A stretch of 64,000 nt of DNA from Allomuricauda sp. M10 (GTDB lineage Bacteria; Bacteroidota; Bacteroidia; Flavobacteriales; Flavobacteriaceae): NCBI RefSeq assembly GCF_020782875.1, contig NZ_JAJGBN010000002.1:372001-436000 (forward strand). The letters are read 5' to 3'. Position numbers and translations under genes: made by a program. Below, one piece after another: positions 27,797-36,342 of the stretch (position 1 is its first letter; each line of letters starts with the position of its first letter). Below the pieces are notes generated by a model. It was not told where the DNA came from. It saw nothing but the letters and a program-made list of their open reading frames with translations, and searched no databases.

Positions 27797-28942
27797 ATGA
27801 AAAAACGGCTGTTAGTTGTTTTAATGGGCTTGTTGGGCCTGAACCTTGGTGCCCAAGTCAAAAAGGAGATTTTCGAATCCTTCAAACTACAGGAAAGAAG
27901 GAACGTTTCCTATTATTTTCCCGAGGACTATTCCGAAGAAAAAATATATCCCCTTTTGGTGGTTTTGGATGCCGAATACCTGTTTGACCTTGTGGTGGCC
28001 AATGCCAAGTTCCAAAGTAAATTGGACCGCATGCCTGAGGCCATCATTGTAGGCGTGGAGCAAGCAGAAAATGATATTCGATTAGAGGATTGTGCCTTTG
28101 ACGAACAATCTGGGCTCCCTTCCGACAAAGGAAAAATGTTCTATGAGTTTTTGGGAACCGAACTTGTTCCCTACTTGGCAACAACCTACAAAGTAGCGCC
28201 ATTTAAAATGTTGTTCGGGTATGATATCACGGCCAATTTTGGAAATTATTTTTTGTTCAAGGACAAGTCTTTCTTCAATTCCTACGTAAGCATATCTCCC
28301 GTTTTGGCTCCAGAAATGGAAAACAGGGTTCCTGAGCGATTATCCGCTTTGGATCAGGTAATTTTTTATAATGTAATTGTGGAAAAAGAACCTTCTGATG
28401 ATAGACAACGGATTTTGCAAATGAACCATAGCATCAATTCTATCACCAAAGAATCATTGCATTATTTCTTTGATGAATATGACCATACAGATCACGAGTC
28501 TATTGCAGCCTATGGCATTAGCAAAGCTTTTGATAATGTTTTCAAAATCTTCAGACCTATTAGTCCGAAAGAATACAAGACAGATATCCTAACGTCCAGC
28601 GAACCTGCTTTTAAATATTTGGAGGACCGATACACCATGATCGAAAATCTCTTTGGTTTTGCAAAACCTGTGGAACTGAATGATATCATGGCCATTTATG
28701 CCGCTTGCAGAAAAAAGGAGGATTACGAATCCTTAAAGCCATTGGCAGAACTTTGCAAGAAACAATATCCGGATACCATGATGGGTTTTTATTTTGAAGG
28801 TGAATACTACGAATTTATCGGAGAGCCCAAGAAAGCTTTCAAGACCTTTGAAAAAGCCTTCCAAATGCAAGAAATCGATTTTTTGACCAAGGATATGGCT
28901 CTTGAAAAAATTGATGCCCTTAAAGCAGATTTTGGATATTAG
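27797..28942 (+). CDS. Exported alpha/beta-hydrolase-fold protein lacking the serine nucleophile
   Basis: 381 residues. Signal peptide 1-19 (NLGAQ). Residues about 30-260 follow the esterase D/enterochelin-esterase pattern: YPLLVVLDAEYLFD, then PEAIIVGVEQ, then FLGTELVPYL. At the nucleophile elbow, where GHSxGG is expected, it reads FGYDITANFGNYF, so Ser is replaced by Asp143 and the small glycines are gone. A C-terminal region (about 300-381) may hold TPR-like helices. It is probably a non-catalytic or altered relative, periplasmic. It lies 25 nt after the UPF0104 gene. Confidence 0.8.
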   Translation: MKKRLLVVLMGLLGLNLGAQVKKEIFESFKLQERRNVSYYFPEDYSEEKIYPLLVVLDAEYLFDLVVANAKFQSKLDRMPEAIIVGVEQAENDIRLEDCAFDEQSGLPSDKGKMFYEFLGTELVPYLATTYKVAPFKMLFGYDITANFGNYFLFKDKSFFNSYVSISPVLAPEMENRVPERLSALDQVIFYNVIVEKEPSDDRQRILQMNHSINSITKESLHYFFDEYDHTDHESIAAYGISKAFDNVFKIFRPISPKEYKTDILTSSEPAFKYLEDRYTMIENLFGFAKPVELNDIMAIYAACRKKEDYESLKPLAELCKKQYPDTMMGFYFEGEYYEFIGEPKKAFKTFEKAFQMQEIDFLTKDMALEKIDALKADFGY

Positions 28943-29031
28943 ATTATTGGATTGTTAGACTTTTAGATGATTAGACATCTCTATCCAAAAATCCAGTTGT
29001 CCAAAAATCCGATAGTCCAATGCTCCATCTA
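28943..29031. repeat. Imperfect inverted repeat upstream of radA
   Basis: The left arm has ATTGGATTGTTAGAC-type words (TTAGA, GATTAGAC) and the right arm carries their approximate reverse complements (TCCAAAAATCC twice, then AGTCCAAT). It is typical of the degenerate palindromic filler seen between flavobacterial genes. No coding potential seen. Confidence 0.5.
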
Positions 29032-29037
29032 AATCCA

Positions 29038-29045
29038 TATCTTTA
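29038..29045 (+). promoter_or_regulatory. Candidate -7 box TATCTTTA of radA
   Basis: One mismatch to TAnnTTTG, 20 nt before the radA ATG. Confidence 0.4.
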
Positions 29046-29065
29046 GGCCTTCACCAAATTGAGGA

Positions 29066-30424
29066 ATGGCCAAGACCAAAACCGCTTTTTTTTGCCAAAA
29101 CTGTGGCACCCAATATGCCAAATGGGTAGGCCAATGCTCCTCTTGTAGGGAATGGAACACCATTGTGGAGGAAGTGGTCCAGAAGGAAGAAAAAAGGAGT
29201 TGGAAAACCGATACCTCATCGGTAAAACAGGCCAGCAAACCCCTTCGCGTTTCCGAGATCACCCAAGAAAAAGAACTTCGATTGGATACGTTGGATCAAG
29301 AGTTCAACCGGGTTTTGGGCGGTGGATTGGTTCCGGGTTCATTAACACTGTTGGGAGGAGAACCAGGGATAGGGAAAAGTACCTTGTTGCTTCAGATTGC
29401 CTTAAAACTGCCGTACAAAACCCTTTATGTTTCGGGCGAGGAAAGCCAGCGTCAAATCAAGATGCGTGCCGACCGCATTCAACCGAACAGCGAAAATTGT
29501 TACATCCTAACCGAAACCAAAACCCAGAATATTTTTCAACAGATTGCTGCCGTGGAACCTGACCTGGTGGTCATCGACTCCATCCAAACCTTGCACACCG
29601 ATTATATTGAATCCGCTGCCGGAAGCATTTCACAAATTCGCGAATGTGCCGCAGAGCTCATCAAATTTGCCAAGGAAAGTCACACACCCGTTATTTTGGT
29701 GGGACACATCACCAAAGATGGAACCATTGCCGGACCCAAAATTTTGGAGCACATGGTGGATACGGTGCTTCAGTTTGAAGGTGATCGGAACTATGTCTAC
29801 AGAATCCTTCGTTCTCTTAAAAACCGCTTTGGTTCCACTGCGGAACTCGGCATTTATGAAATGCAAGGAAGTGGGCTACGGGAAGTGAACAATCCTTCCG
29901 AAGTATTGATTTCCAAAAATGAGGAAGATTTAAGTGGAACTGCCATTGCCGCCACTGTGGAAGGCATGCGTCCCTTGTTGATAGAAATTCAGGCCTTGGT
30001 AAGTACTGCGGTTTATGGAACACCACAGCGTTCCGCTACTGGGTTCAACGCCAAACGCTTGAACATGCTCTTGGCCGTTCTGGAAAAGCGGGCAGGGTTT
30101 AAATTGGCAGCAAAGGATGTCTTTTTGAACATCACCGGGGGTATTTCGGTGGACGATCCCGCCATTGACCTTGCCGTTATGGCCGCCATATTGTCCAGCA
30201 ATGCAGACATATCCATTGAAAAAGGCATCTGTTTTGCCGCGGAAGTAGGTCTGGCAGGGGAAATTCGTCCCGTACAGCGCGTGGACCAACGCATTTTGGA
30301 GGCAGAAAAACTGGGCTTCTCTACCATTTTTGTTTCCAAGAACAATAAGATTGGCTTGAAGAACACGGGTATTCAAATCCGAAAGGTTTCCAAAATTGAG
30401 GATGTGGTCGATTTCCTTTTTTAA
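29066..30424 (+). CDS. radA: DNA repair protein RadA
   Basis: 452 residues. A four-Cys zinc finger (Cys10, 13, 24, 27) comes first. The RecA-like core follows with Walker A GGEPGIGKST (97-106). The RadA-specific KNRFGS motif follows, and a Lon-like C-terminal domain (AAKDVFLNITGGISVDDPA). It helps branch migration during homologous recombination. Monocistronic as far as can be seen. Confidence 0.98.
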   Translation: MAKTKTAFFCQNCGTQYAKWVGQCSSCREWNTIVEEVVQKEEKRSWKTDTSSVKQASKPLRVSEITQEKELRLDTLDQEFNRVLGGGLVPGSLTLLGGEPGIGKSTLLLQIALKLPYKTLYVSGEESQRQIKMRADRIQPNSENCYILTETKTQNIFQQIAAVEPDLVVIDSIQTLHTDYIESAAGSISQIRECAAELIKFAKESHTPVILVGHITKDGTIAGPKILEHMVDTVLQFEGDRNYVYRILRSLKNRFGSTAELGIYEMQGSGLREVNNPSEVLISKNEEDLSGTAIAATVEGMRPLLIEIQALVSTAVYGTPQRSATGFNAKRLNMLLAVLEKRAGFKLAAKDVFLNITGGISVDDPAIDLAVMAAILSSNADISIEKGICFAAEVGLAGEIRPVQRVDQRILEAEKLGFSTIFVSKNNKIGLKNTGIQIRKVSKIEDVVDFLF

Positions 30425-30456
30425 TCTCCTTTTCAAAAGTTTCCCTTTTTAAAACC

Positions 30457-30464
30457 TATATTTA
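30457..30464 (+). promoter_or_regulatory. Candidate -7 box TATATTTA of the PQQ dehydrogenase gene
   Basis: One mismatch to TAnnTTTG, 18 nt before the ATG at 30483. Confidence 0.4.
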
Positions 30465-30482
30465 GGAAACCTTCCAACGCAC

Positions 30483-32636
30483 ATGAAACGATTTTCGCTT
30501 TTTCTGCTGGTTGCCCTTTTGGCCTCCTGTTCAGATGAAAAAACCACATCTTCCAACAAGGACTATTTTACCACTTGGGAACACTATTTAGGGGATCCTG
30601 AGCGCACCCACTACTCCAATCTCGACCAAATTGACACCGCCAACGTTGATAAATTAAAATTGGCCTGGAGCTATAAAAGTGGTGGACTTCAAGAAGGAAG
30701 AACCACCCAAATCCAGACCAGCCCATTAGTAGTTGATGGAGTTCTGTATGGCGTAAATGCGGCCATTGAACTCTTCGCTGTCGATGCTACTACGGGTAAG
30801 GAAATCTGGAAATTCAAACCTGTTTCCAAAGACGAATCTGGTTTAGGAATGAACCGTGGACTGAACTATTGGAAATCGAATGGTGATGAACCCAGTCGCC
30901 TCTTTTTTACTTCGGGACCCCAACTTTTCGCCATCGACATTTCAACAGGTCAACCCATTCCTTCCTTTGGAAGTAATGGAAGCATCGATCTAAGGGATGG
31001 ACTGGGCCGGGATCCTAAAAAACAATCCGTGGTATCCAATACGCCTGGAGCCATTTTTGAAAATATATTGATCCAGGGCACTCGTGTTGGGGAAGGGCCT
31101 GGTGCCTCTCCTGGACATATTCGAGCTTATGATGTTATTTCTGGAAAGATTGTCTGGACTTTTCATACTATTCCGCAACCTGGTGAGTTTGGTTACGATA
31201 CCTGGCCTGCCGAAGCTTACAAAACAGTTGGTGGTGCCAACAGTTGGCCTGGTATGGCCATGGACCTTGAACGCGGAATTGTTTACATTCCTACCGGGTC
31301 GGCTGCTTTTGATTGGTACGGCGGAGATCGGGAAGGTGCCGATCTTTTTGCCAATACCCTATTGGCATTGAATGCTAAAACCGGGGAACGCATTTGGCAT
31401 TTTCAGATGGTACATCATGATATTTGGGACCGTGACCCTCCTGCATCACCCAATTTATTGGAAATTAATAGAGATGGGAAAATTATTCCTGCCGTGGCCC
31501 AGGTCACCAAGAGCGGGCATGTTTTTGTGTTCAACCGAGAAACCGGGGAGCCCTTGTTTCCTATTGAGGAAAAAGCCTATCCCAGTTCCAAACTGATAGG
31601 CGAAAAGGCCTATGCCACACAACCACTTCCCTTGAAACCGGAACCCTTTGCACGTCAGATTTTAACTGAAAACGACTTGTATGCTCCCAACGAAAAGGCT
31701 TTTGTGGATGATTTAGTGAAGGGCAACAAAAGTGATGATACCCCAACCGTTTTGGAAAAATTCAAATCCATTACCTCCAATGGGCAATTTATACCGATGG
31801 ACACTACAGGTGTGATTCTATTTCCCGGTGCCGATGGTGGTGCCGAATGGGGAGGTGCGGCCGTTGATCCCCGAAACGGAATCATGTATGTGAACGGTAA
31901 TGAGATGGCTTGGATCATTAAAATGAAGGCTGTAGGTGGAGATGGCAATGCCAATATGGGACAATCGTTGGCCCAAATCCATTGTGCACGTTGCCATGGT
32001 GGAGAATTGGAAGGACTTGCGGGAATCCCTGAACTTCAAAATGTGAAATTGCGTTTGCAGCCGGATTCTATTAAAACCATCGTACAAAAAGGAAGGGGCG
32101 CCATGCCCGGCATGCCCAATCTTTCCGAAGAAGAAATTGATGCTTTGGCCGAATTTCTAACCGGTACGGAAGAAGCCAAGGACCATCGTGTGGAAAAAAT
32201 CAAAATTGATGTGCCTTATTCCGTAGCCAGTTTTGCACGGTTCAAGGATGACAGGGGTTATCCTGTGGTAAAACCACCATGGGGTACCTTGAACGCCATC
32301 GACCTGAACACTGGTGAATATCTTTGGAAAATTCCATTGGGTCATGAGGAAAGCCTGAATGACCCCAATGTTCCCGTTTCTGGATTGGAAAATTACGGTG
32401 GACCGGTAATCACCAAAGGTGGAGTGTTATTTATCGCAGCAACCAAGGATGAAAAAATACGGGCCTTCAACATGAAAACCGGAGCTAAAATGTGGGAAGA
32501 CCAATTACCTGCAGGCGGGTATGCCACACCCATCACCTATCAAGTTGATGGCAAACAATACATCGTCATTGCCTGCGGAGGTGGCAAAATGGGAACCGCC
32601 TCAGGGGATGAATACCGGGCCTATGCTTTAGATTGA
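30483..32636 (+). CDS. PQQ-dependent dehydrogenase lipoprotein with cytochrome c domain
   Basis: 717 residues. Lipobox LLASC (Cys16). The body is an eight-bladed PQQ propeller of the quinoprotein glucose/alcohol dehydrogenase type (WSYKSGGLQEG, FAVDATTGKEIWKF, GGANSWPGMAMD). A cytochrome c domain is inserted at about 485-560, with heme site CARCH (Cys501, Cys504, His505) and a candidate Met ligand in GAMPGMP. The propeller then resumes. It oxidises a sugar or alcohol in the periplasm and passes electrons to heme c. No PQQ synthesis genes lie in the window. It converges with the aldo/keto reductase gene, 2 nt apart. Confidence 0.92.
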   Translation: MKRFSLFLLVALLASCSDEKTTSSNKDYFTTWEHYLGDPERTHYSNLDQIDTANVDKLKLAWSYKSGGLQEGRTTQIQTSPLVVDGVLYGVNAAIELFAVDATTGKEIWKFKPVSKDESGLGMNRGLNYWKSNGDEPSRLFFTSGPQLFAIDISTGQPIPSFGSNGSIDLRDGLGRDPKKQSVVSNTPGAIFENILIQGTRVGEGPGASPGHIRAYDVISGKIVWTFHTIPQPGEFGYDTWPAEAYKTVGGANSWPGMAMDLERGIVYIPTGSAAFDWYGGDREGADLFANTLLALNAKTGERIWHFQMVHHDIWDRDPPASPNLLEINRDGKIIPAVAQVTKSGHVFVFNRETGEPLFPIEEKAYPSSKLIGEKAYATQPLPLKPEPFARQILTENDLYAPNEKAFVDDLVKGNKSDDTPTVLEKFKSITSNGQFIPMDTTGVILFPGADGGAEWGGAAVDPRNGIMYVNGNEMAWIIKMKAVGGDGNANMGQSLAQIHCARCHGGELEGLAGIPELQNVKLRLQPDSIKTIVQKGRGAMPGMPNLSEEEIDALAEFLTGTEEAKDHRVEKIKIDVPYSVASFARFKDDRGYPVVKPPWGTLNAIDLNTGEYLWKIPLGHEESLNDPNVPVSGLENYGGPVITKGGVLFIAATKDEKIRAFNMKTGAKMWEDQLPAGGYATPITYQVDGKQYIVIACGGGKMGTASGDEYRAYALD

Positions 32637-32638
32637 TT

Positions 32639-33679
32639 TTAAGGAGCAGGATTCGGAATGGCTCTGTGGATGGCTTCAATGCCTTCCAACACCTCATCCG
32701 AAAGGTCCACATCAATGCTTTCAATGTTTTCTTTGAGTTGTTCCATAGTGGTGGCTCCTATGATATTGCTCGTTAAAAAAGGTCTGGTGTTCACAAAAGC
32801 CAAGGCCATTTGCGCCATGCTCAATCCATGCTCCTTGGCCAATTGGGCATATTGCTCAGTAGCCTGGGTGGCCGTTTCACTGCTGTATCTGCTGTAATTG
32901 GGAAAAAGGGTTATCCTTGCCTTTCTGGGTGGAATTTCCGTTAAATATTTTCCGCTGAGCACTCCAAAAGCCATGGGTGAATACGCCAACAACCCAATTT
33001 TTTCCCGCAAGGAAATTTCGGATAGTCCTACTTCAAACAACCGGTTCAATAGGCTATACGGGTTTTGTATCGTCAACATTCTGGGAAGTGACTGGTGTAC
33101 TTTGCTTTCTTCCAAATAGCGCATGGTTCCCCAAGGGGTTTCGTTGGAAATCCCCACATGTCTGATCTTTCCTTCGGCAATCAAATCGCGCAGGGTTTCT
33201 AAAACTTGGTGGATGTTATCCTCCCAAACATCAATGGCGTGGGCATTGTATCCTCTTTGTCCAAAAAAGTTGGTATTGCGTTCGGGCCAGTGTAATTGGT
33301 ACAAATCAATATAATCGGTTTGAAGTCGCTGCAAACTACCTTCCACAGCCCCAACAATGGATTCCTTGCTAAATCCTGTGCTACGGATGTGCTTGCCCCC
33401 ATGTCCGGGTCCCGCAATCTTGGTGGCCAAGGCCACTTTATCTCGGTTTCCATTTTTTTTAAACCAGTTTCCAATGAATTCCTCCGTCACGGCATACAAT
33501 TCCTTTTTCGGTGGAATGGGATATAATTCCGCAGTATCGAAAAAATTCACCCCTTGATCCAAGGCATAATCCATTTGTTCGTGGGCCTCATCCTCGGTGT
33601 TTTGACGCCCCCAGGTCATGGTTCCCAAGCAAATTTTGCTGATTCGGATATCGGTATGTGGAATGCGGGTGTATTTCAT
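32639..33679 (-). CDS. Aldo/keto reductase (Tas-like)
   Basis: 346 residues forming a TIM barrel. The AKR catalytic tetrad is visible: Asp48, Tyr53 (FFDTAELY), Lys87 (ATKIAG) and His130 (YQLHWPER). The insertion after the tetrad Tyr and the LGTMTWG start resemble E. coli Tas. It is a cytoplasmic NADPH-dependent reductase; the substrate is unknown. A separate gene, with no close partner on its strand. Confidence 0.93.
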   Translation of the reverse strand: MKYTRIPHTDIRISKICLGTMTWGRQNTEDEAHEQMDYALDQGVNFFDTAELYPIPPKKELYAVTEEFIGNWFKKNGNRDKVALATKIAGPGHGGKHIRSTGFSKESIVGAVEGSLQRLQTDYIDLYQLHWPERNTNFFGQRGYNAHAIDVWEDNIHQVLETLRDLIAEGKIRHVGISNETPWGTMRYLEESKVHQSLPRMLTIQNPYSLLNRLFEVGLSEISLREKIGLLAYSPMAFGVLSGKYLTEIPPRKARITLFPNYSRYSSETATQATEQYAQLAKEHGLSMAQMALAFVNTRPFLTSNIIGATTMEQLKENIESIDVDLSDEVLEGIEAIHRAIPNPAP

Positions 33680-33740
33680 TGTTCTAAAGTTTAGGACGGT
33701 TAAAGTTAAATAATCCTACTGTTTCAAGTTTATGCCAAGG

Positions 33741-34505
33741 TTATCTTTCCACCTCCAGCAAAATGGGGCAATGATCGCTGTGCCTGGCTTCAGATAGAAT
33801 CACAGAACGCTTCAATCTATCTTTTAACGGCTCGGACACCATTCCGTAATCCAATCGCCAACCTTTGTTATTGGCCCTTGCGTTGGCTCGGTAGGTCCAC
33901 CAGGTATATTGGTGCGGGCTTTTGTTGAAGTGACGAAAACTATCAATAAACCCACTATTAATGAAATTTCCGATCCATTCACGCTCCACGGGCAAAAAAC
34001 CGGATACATTTTTGTTCCGGATCGGATCATGAATGTCAATGGGTTCATGACAGATATTGTAATCTCCACAAACGATTAAGTTGGGTCTTTCTTTCCGAAG
34101 GTCATTGGCATAATCGTGAAAATCTGCCATGTACATCAACTTATGATCCAAACGGTCCATATTGGTGCCGGAAGGCAGGTACATACTCATAATGGAGAGA
34201 TCACCATAATCTGCGCGGATGTTTCTTCCCTCAAAATCCATATAATCGATGCCGGTACCATATTCCACATGATCGGGCTCTTCCTTACAAAGTAAAGCCA
34301 CACCACTATAACCCTTTTTTTGAGCACTATACCAGTAATGGAACGGATACCCGGCTTCTTCCAAAACAGAGGTATCCACCTGTTCTTTCATGGCCTTGGT
34401 TTCTTGTAGGCAGACTACATCGGGATCCACGGCTTTCAACCAATCCACAAATCCTTTGTTGAGTGCCGCCCGAATTCCGTTCACGTTATAGGAAACAATC
34501 TTCAT
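33741..34505 (-). CDS. xth: Exodeoxyribonuclease III
   Basis: 254 residues. Motifs of the EEP family: IVSYNVNGIRAA, the metal-binding Glu in CLQETKAM (about 35), GDYNICHEPIDIHDP, and the end YGMVSEPLKDR then SDHCPILLEV. An AP endonuclease and 3'-5' exonuclease for base excision repair. Monocistronic, with a near-consensus -7 box (TATTTTAG) shortly upstream. Confidence 0.96.
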   Translation of the reverse strand: MKIVSYNVNGIRAALNKGFVDWLKAVDPDVVCLQETKAMKEQVDTSVLEEAGYPFHYWYSAQKKGYSGVALLCKEEPDHVEYGTGIDYMDFEGRNIRADYGDLSIMSMYLPSGTNMDRLDHKLMYMADFHDYANDLRKERPNLIVCGDYNICHEPIDIHDPIRNKNVSGFLPVEREWIGNFINSGFIDSFRHFNKSPHQYTWWTYRANARANNKGWRLDYGMVSEPLKDRLKRSVILSEARHSDHCPILLEVER

Positions 34506-34637
34506 GTTTTAAATTTCATCTAAAATAGCCATTGTAACTGGGTCTCGAAAATTGAATTTACCAATAGTCCCATCAACCAAAAGAATAATGGATGGTGAAC
34601 AGTTTTGGATTATTTTTATGGACAAATCCCTCTTGGT

Positions 34638-35192
34638 ATGATGGCGCTTCTCTTGATCGATATTCAATCTGGTTTACAGGAAACCACTTATTACGGCACC
34701 GAACGCAATAATCCACAAGCAGAGGAAAACTGTGCAAAGATCTTGAATGCTTTCCGGGATAAAAAGCTTCCCATATTTCATGTGATGCACAATTCCACCA
34801 ACCCCTTTTCTCCACTTTACCCTGGAAAAGATGGAAACAGCATTCATCCTTTGGTGCAACCTATTGATGGGGAACCTATCTTCCAAAAAAAGGTGAACAG
34901 TGCCTTTATCGGAACCGACCTGGAGATTGCCATGATTGCCCAAAATATCACTGATTTGGTGATTGTCGGCCTTACCATCGAGCATTGTATCTCCACATCG
35001 GTGCGCATGGCCGCCAATTTAGGTTTCCATGTCACCTTGATTTCCGATGCCACCGCCGCATTCGATAAAATCGGTTTTGATGGAAAACGCTATCCTGCGG
35101 AATTGATCTATCAAACCGAACTGGCCAGCCTGAAGGATGAATTTGCCAAAATCATGGATACCTTCACTTTCTTGGCAGAACTTGACAATTAG
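34638..35192 (+). CDS. Isochorismatase-family cysteine hydrolase
   Basis: 184 residues from the ATG at 34638 (an adjacent ATG at 34641 is equally possible). The Asp-Lys-Cys triad is visible: Asp8 (LLLIDIQSG), Lys85 (FQKKVNSAF) and Cys117 (GLTIEHCIST). A near-consensus -7 box (TATTTTTA, 34612-34619) lies upstream and argues against starts further 5'. It is cytoplasmic and acts on an amide or related small molecule. Family members include nicotinamidases and isochorismatases; I cannot choose among them. Confidence 0.9.
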   Translation: MMALLLIDIQSGLQETTYYGTERNNPQAEENCAKILNAFRDKKLPIFHVMHNSTNPFSPLYPGKDGNSIHPLVQPIDGEPIFQKKVNSAFIGTDLEIAMIAQNITDLVIVGLTIEHCISTSVRMAANLGFHVTLISDATAAFDKIGFDGKRYPAELIYQTELASLKDEFAKIMDTFTFLAELDN

Positions 35193-35229
35193 TTCCTATT
35201 TTTATGGGGCACATAAATCAACTAAACCA

Positions 35230-36336
35230 ATGGTACGTTTCATCTTGGTCTGTCTGACCTTTGCCCTAATGCCAAGTTCAAGTCTATTTTCACAATCAGA
35301 ACCTTTAAAAATTGGGGTCGCCGGTCTTACCCATTCCCACGTCCATTGGATTTTGGGAAGAGAAGCTATCGGAGATGTTGAAATAGTTGGCATAGCCGAA
35401 CCCAATCGCGAATTGGCCCAACAGTATGCCGACCAACATGGTTTTTCCATGGATTTGGTATACAACAGTTTGGAAGAGATGATAGCGGCCACCAAACCCG
35501 AAGCAGTGACTGCCTTCGGTTCTATTTTTGAACATTTGGAAGTGGTGGAAACCTGTGCCCCCAAGGGCATTCATGTGATGGTGGAAAAACCATTGGCAGT
35601 GAGTATGGACCACGCCAAAAAAATGAAGGCACTTGCGGAAAAATATCAAATCCATCTGCTGACCAATTATGAAACCACCTGGTACCCTACCAACCATAAG
35701 GCCCAACAATTATTGGAAGATGGCAAAATTGGTTCCCTCAGAAAAGTAATCGTCCGTGATGGGCACAGAGGACCAGTAAAAATCGGGGTGAACAAAGAAT
35801 TTTTGGATTGGCTGCAAGATCCTGTCCTTAATGGCGGAGGTGCCATTACCGATTTTGGCTGTTACGGTGCCAATTTGATGACCTGGTTAAAAAAAGGTCA
35901 AAAACCAATTTCGGTGACTGCCGTTACCCAACAATTGCAATTAGAAAACAATCCCAAGGTGGATGATGATGCCACCATATTGCTTACCTATGATGATTCC
36001 ATGGCCATTTTGGAGCCTTCTTGGAACTGGCCTATCGGCAGAAAGGATATGGAAATCTATGGGCTGACCGGAGCTATCTTTGCCGATAACCGAAATACCC
36101 TTCGGGTTAGAATGGCCGAAGGATACGATGGTTTTCAGGAAGAAAAGATGGTTTTGGAAGAACGAACCAGCCCCTACAATGATCCCTTTTCGCTATTGGC
36201 CGCAGTGGTGCGGGGAAAAATCTCATTAGATCCTAGTGACCTCACAGCATTGGAAAATAATATGACGGTTGTTGAAATCTTGGAAGCAGCCAAAGAAAGT
36301 GCCCAAAAAGGCAAAACCATAACCCTAAAAAAATAA
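35230..36336 (+). CDS. Exported Gfo/Idh/MocA family oxidoreductase
   Basis: 368 residues. A Sec-type signal peptide (about 1-22, ending LFSQS) precedes a Rossmann domain (KIGVAGLTHSHVHWI) with the family EKPLAVS motif (about 125) and a GGGAITDFGCYGANL C-terminal domain. Cytoplasmic relatives use NAD(P), so an exported form without a twin-arginine motif is notable. The ATG at 35230 is chosen because it gives the signal peptide and lies 25 nt after a -7 box (TATTTTTA, 35197-35204). A TonB-dependent receptor gene follows after 6 nt. Confidence 0.85.
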   Translation: MVRFILVCLTFALMPSSSLFSQSEPLKIGVAGLTHSHVHWILGREAIGDVEIVGIAEPNRELAQQYADQHGFSMDLVYNSLEEMIAATKPEAVTAFGSIFEHLEVVETCAPKGIHVMVEKPLAVSMDHAKKMKALAEKYQIHLLTNYETTWYPTNHKAQQLLEDGKIGSLRKVIVRDGHRGPVKIGVNKEFLDWLQDPVLNGGGAITDFGCYGANLMTWLKKGQKPISVTAVTQQLQLENNPKVDDDATILLTYDDSMAILEPSWNWPIGRKDMEIYGLTGAIFADNRNTLRVRMAEGYDGFQEEKMVLEERTSPYNDPFSLLAAVVRGKISLDPSDLTALENNMTVVEILEAAKESAQKGKTITLKK

Positions 36337-36342
36337 CTGCCC

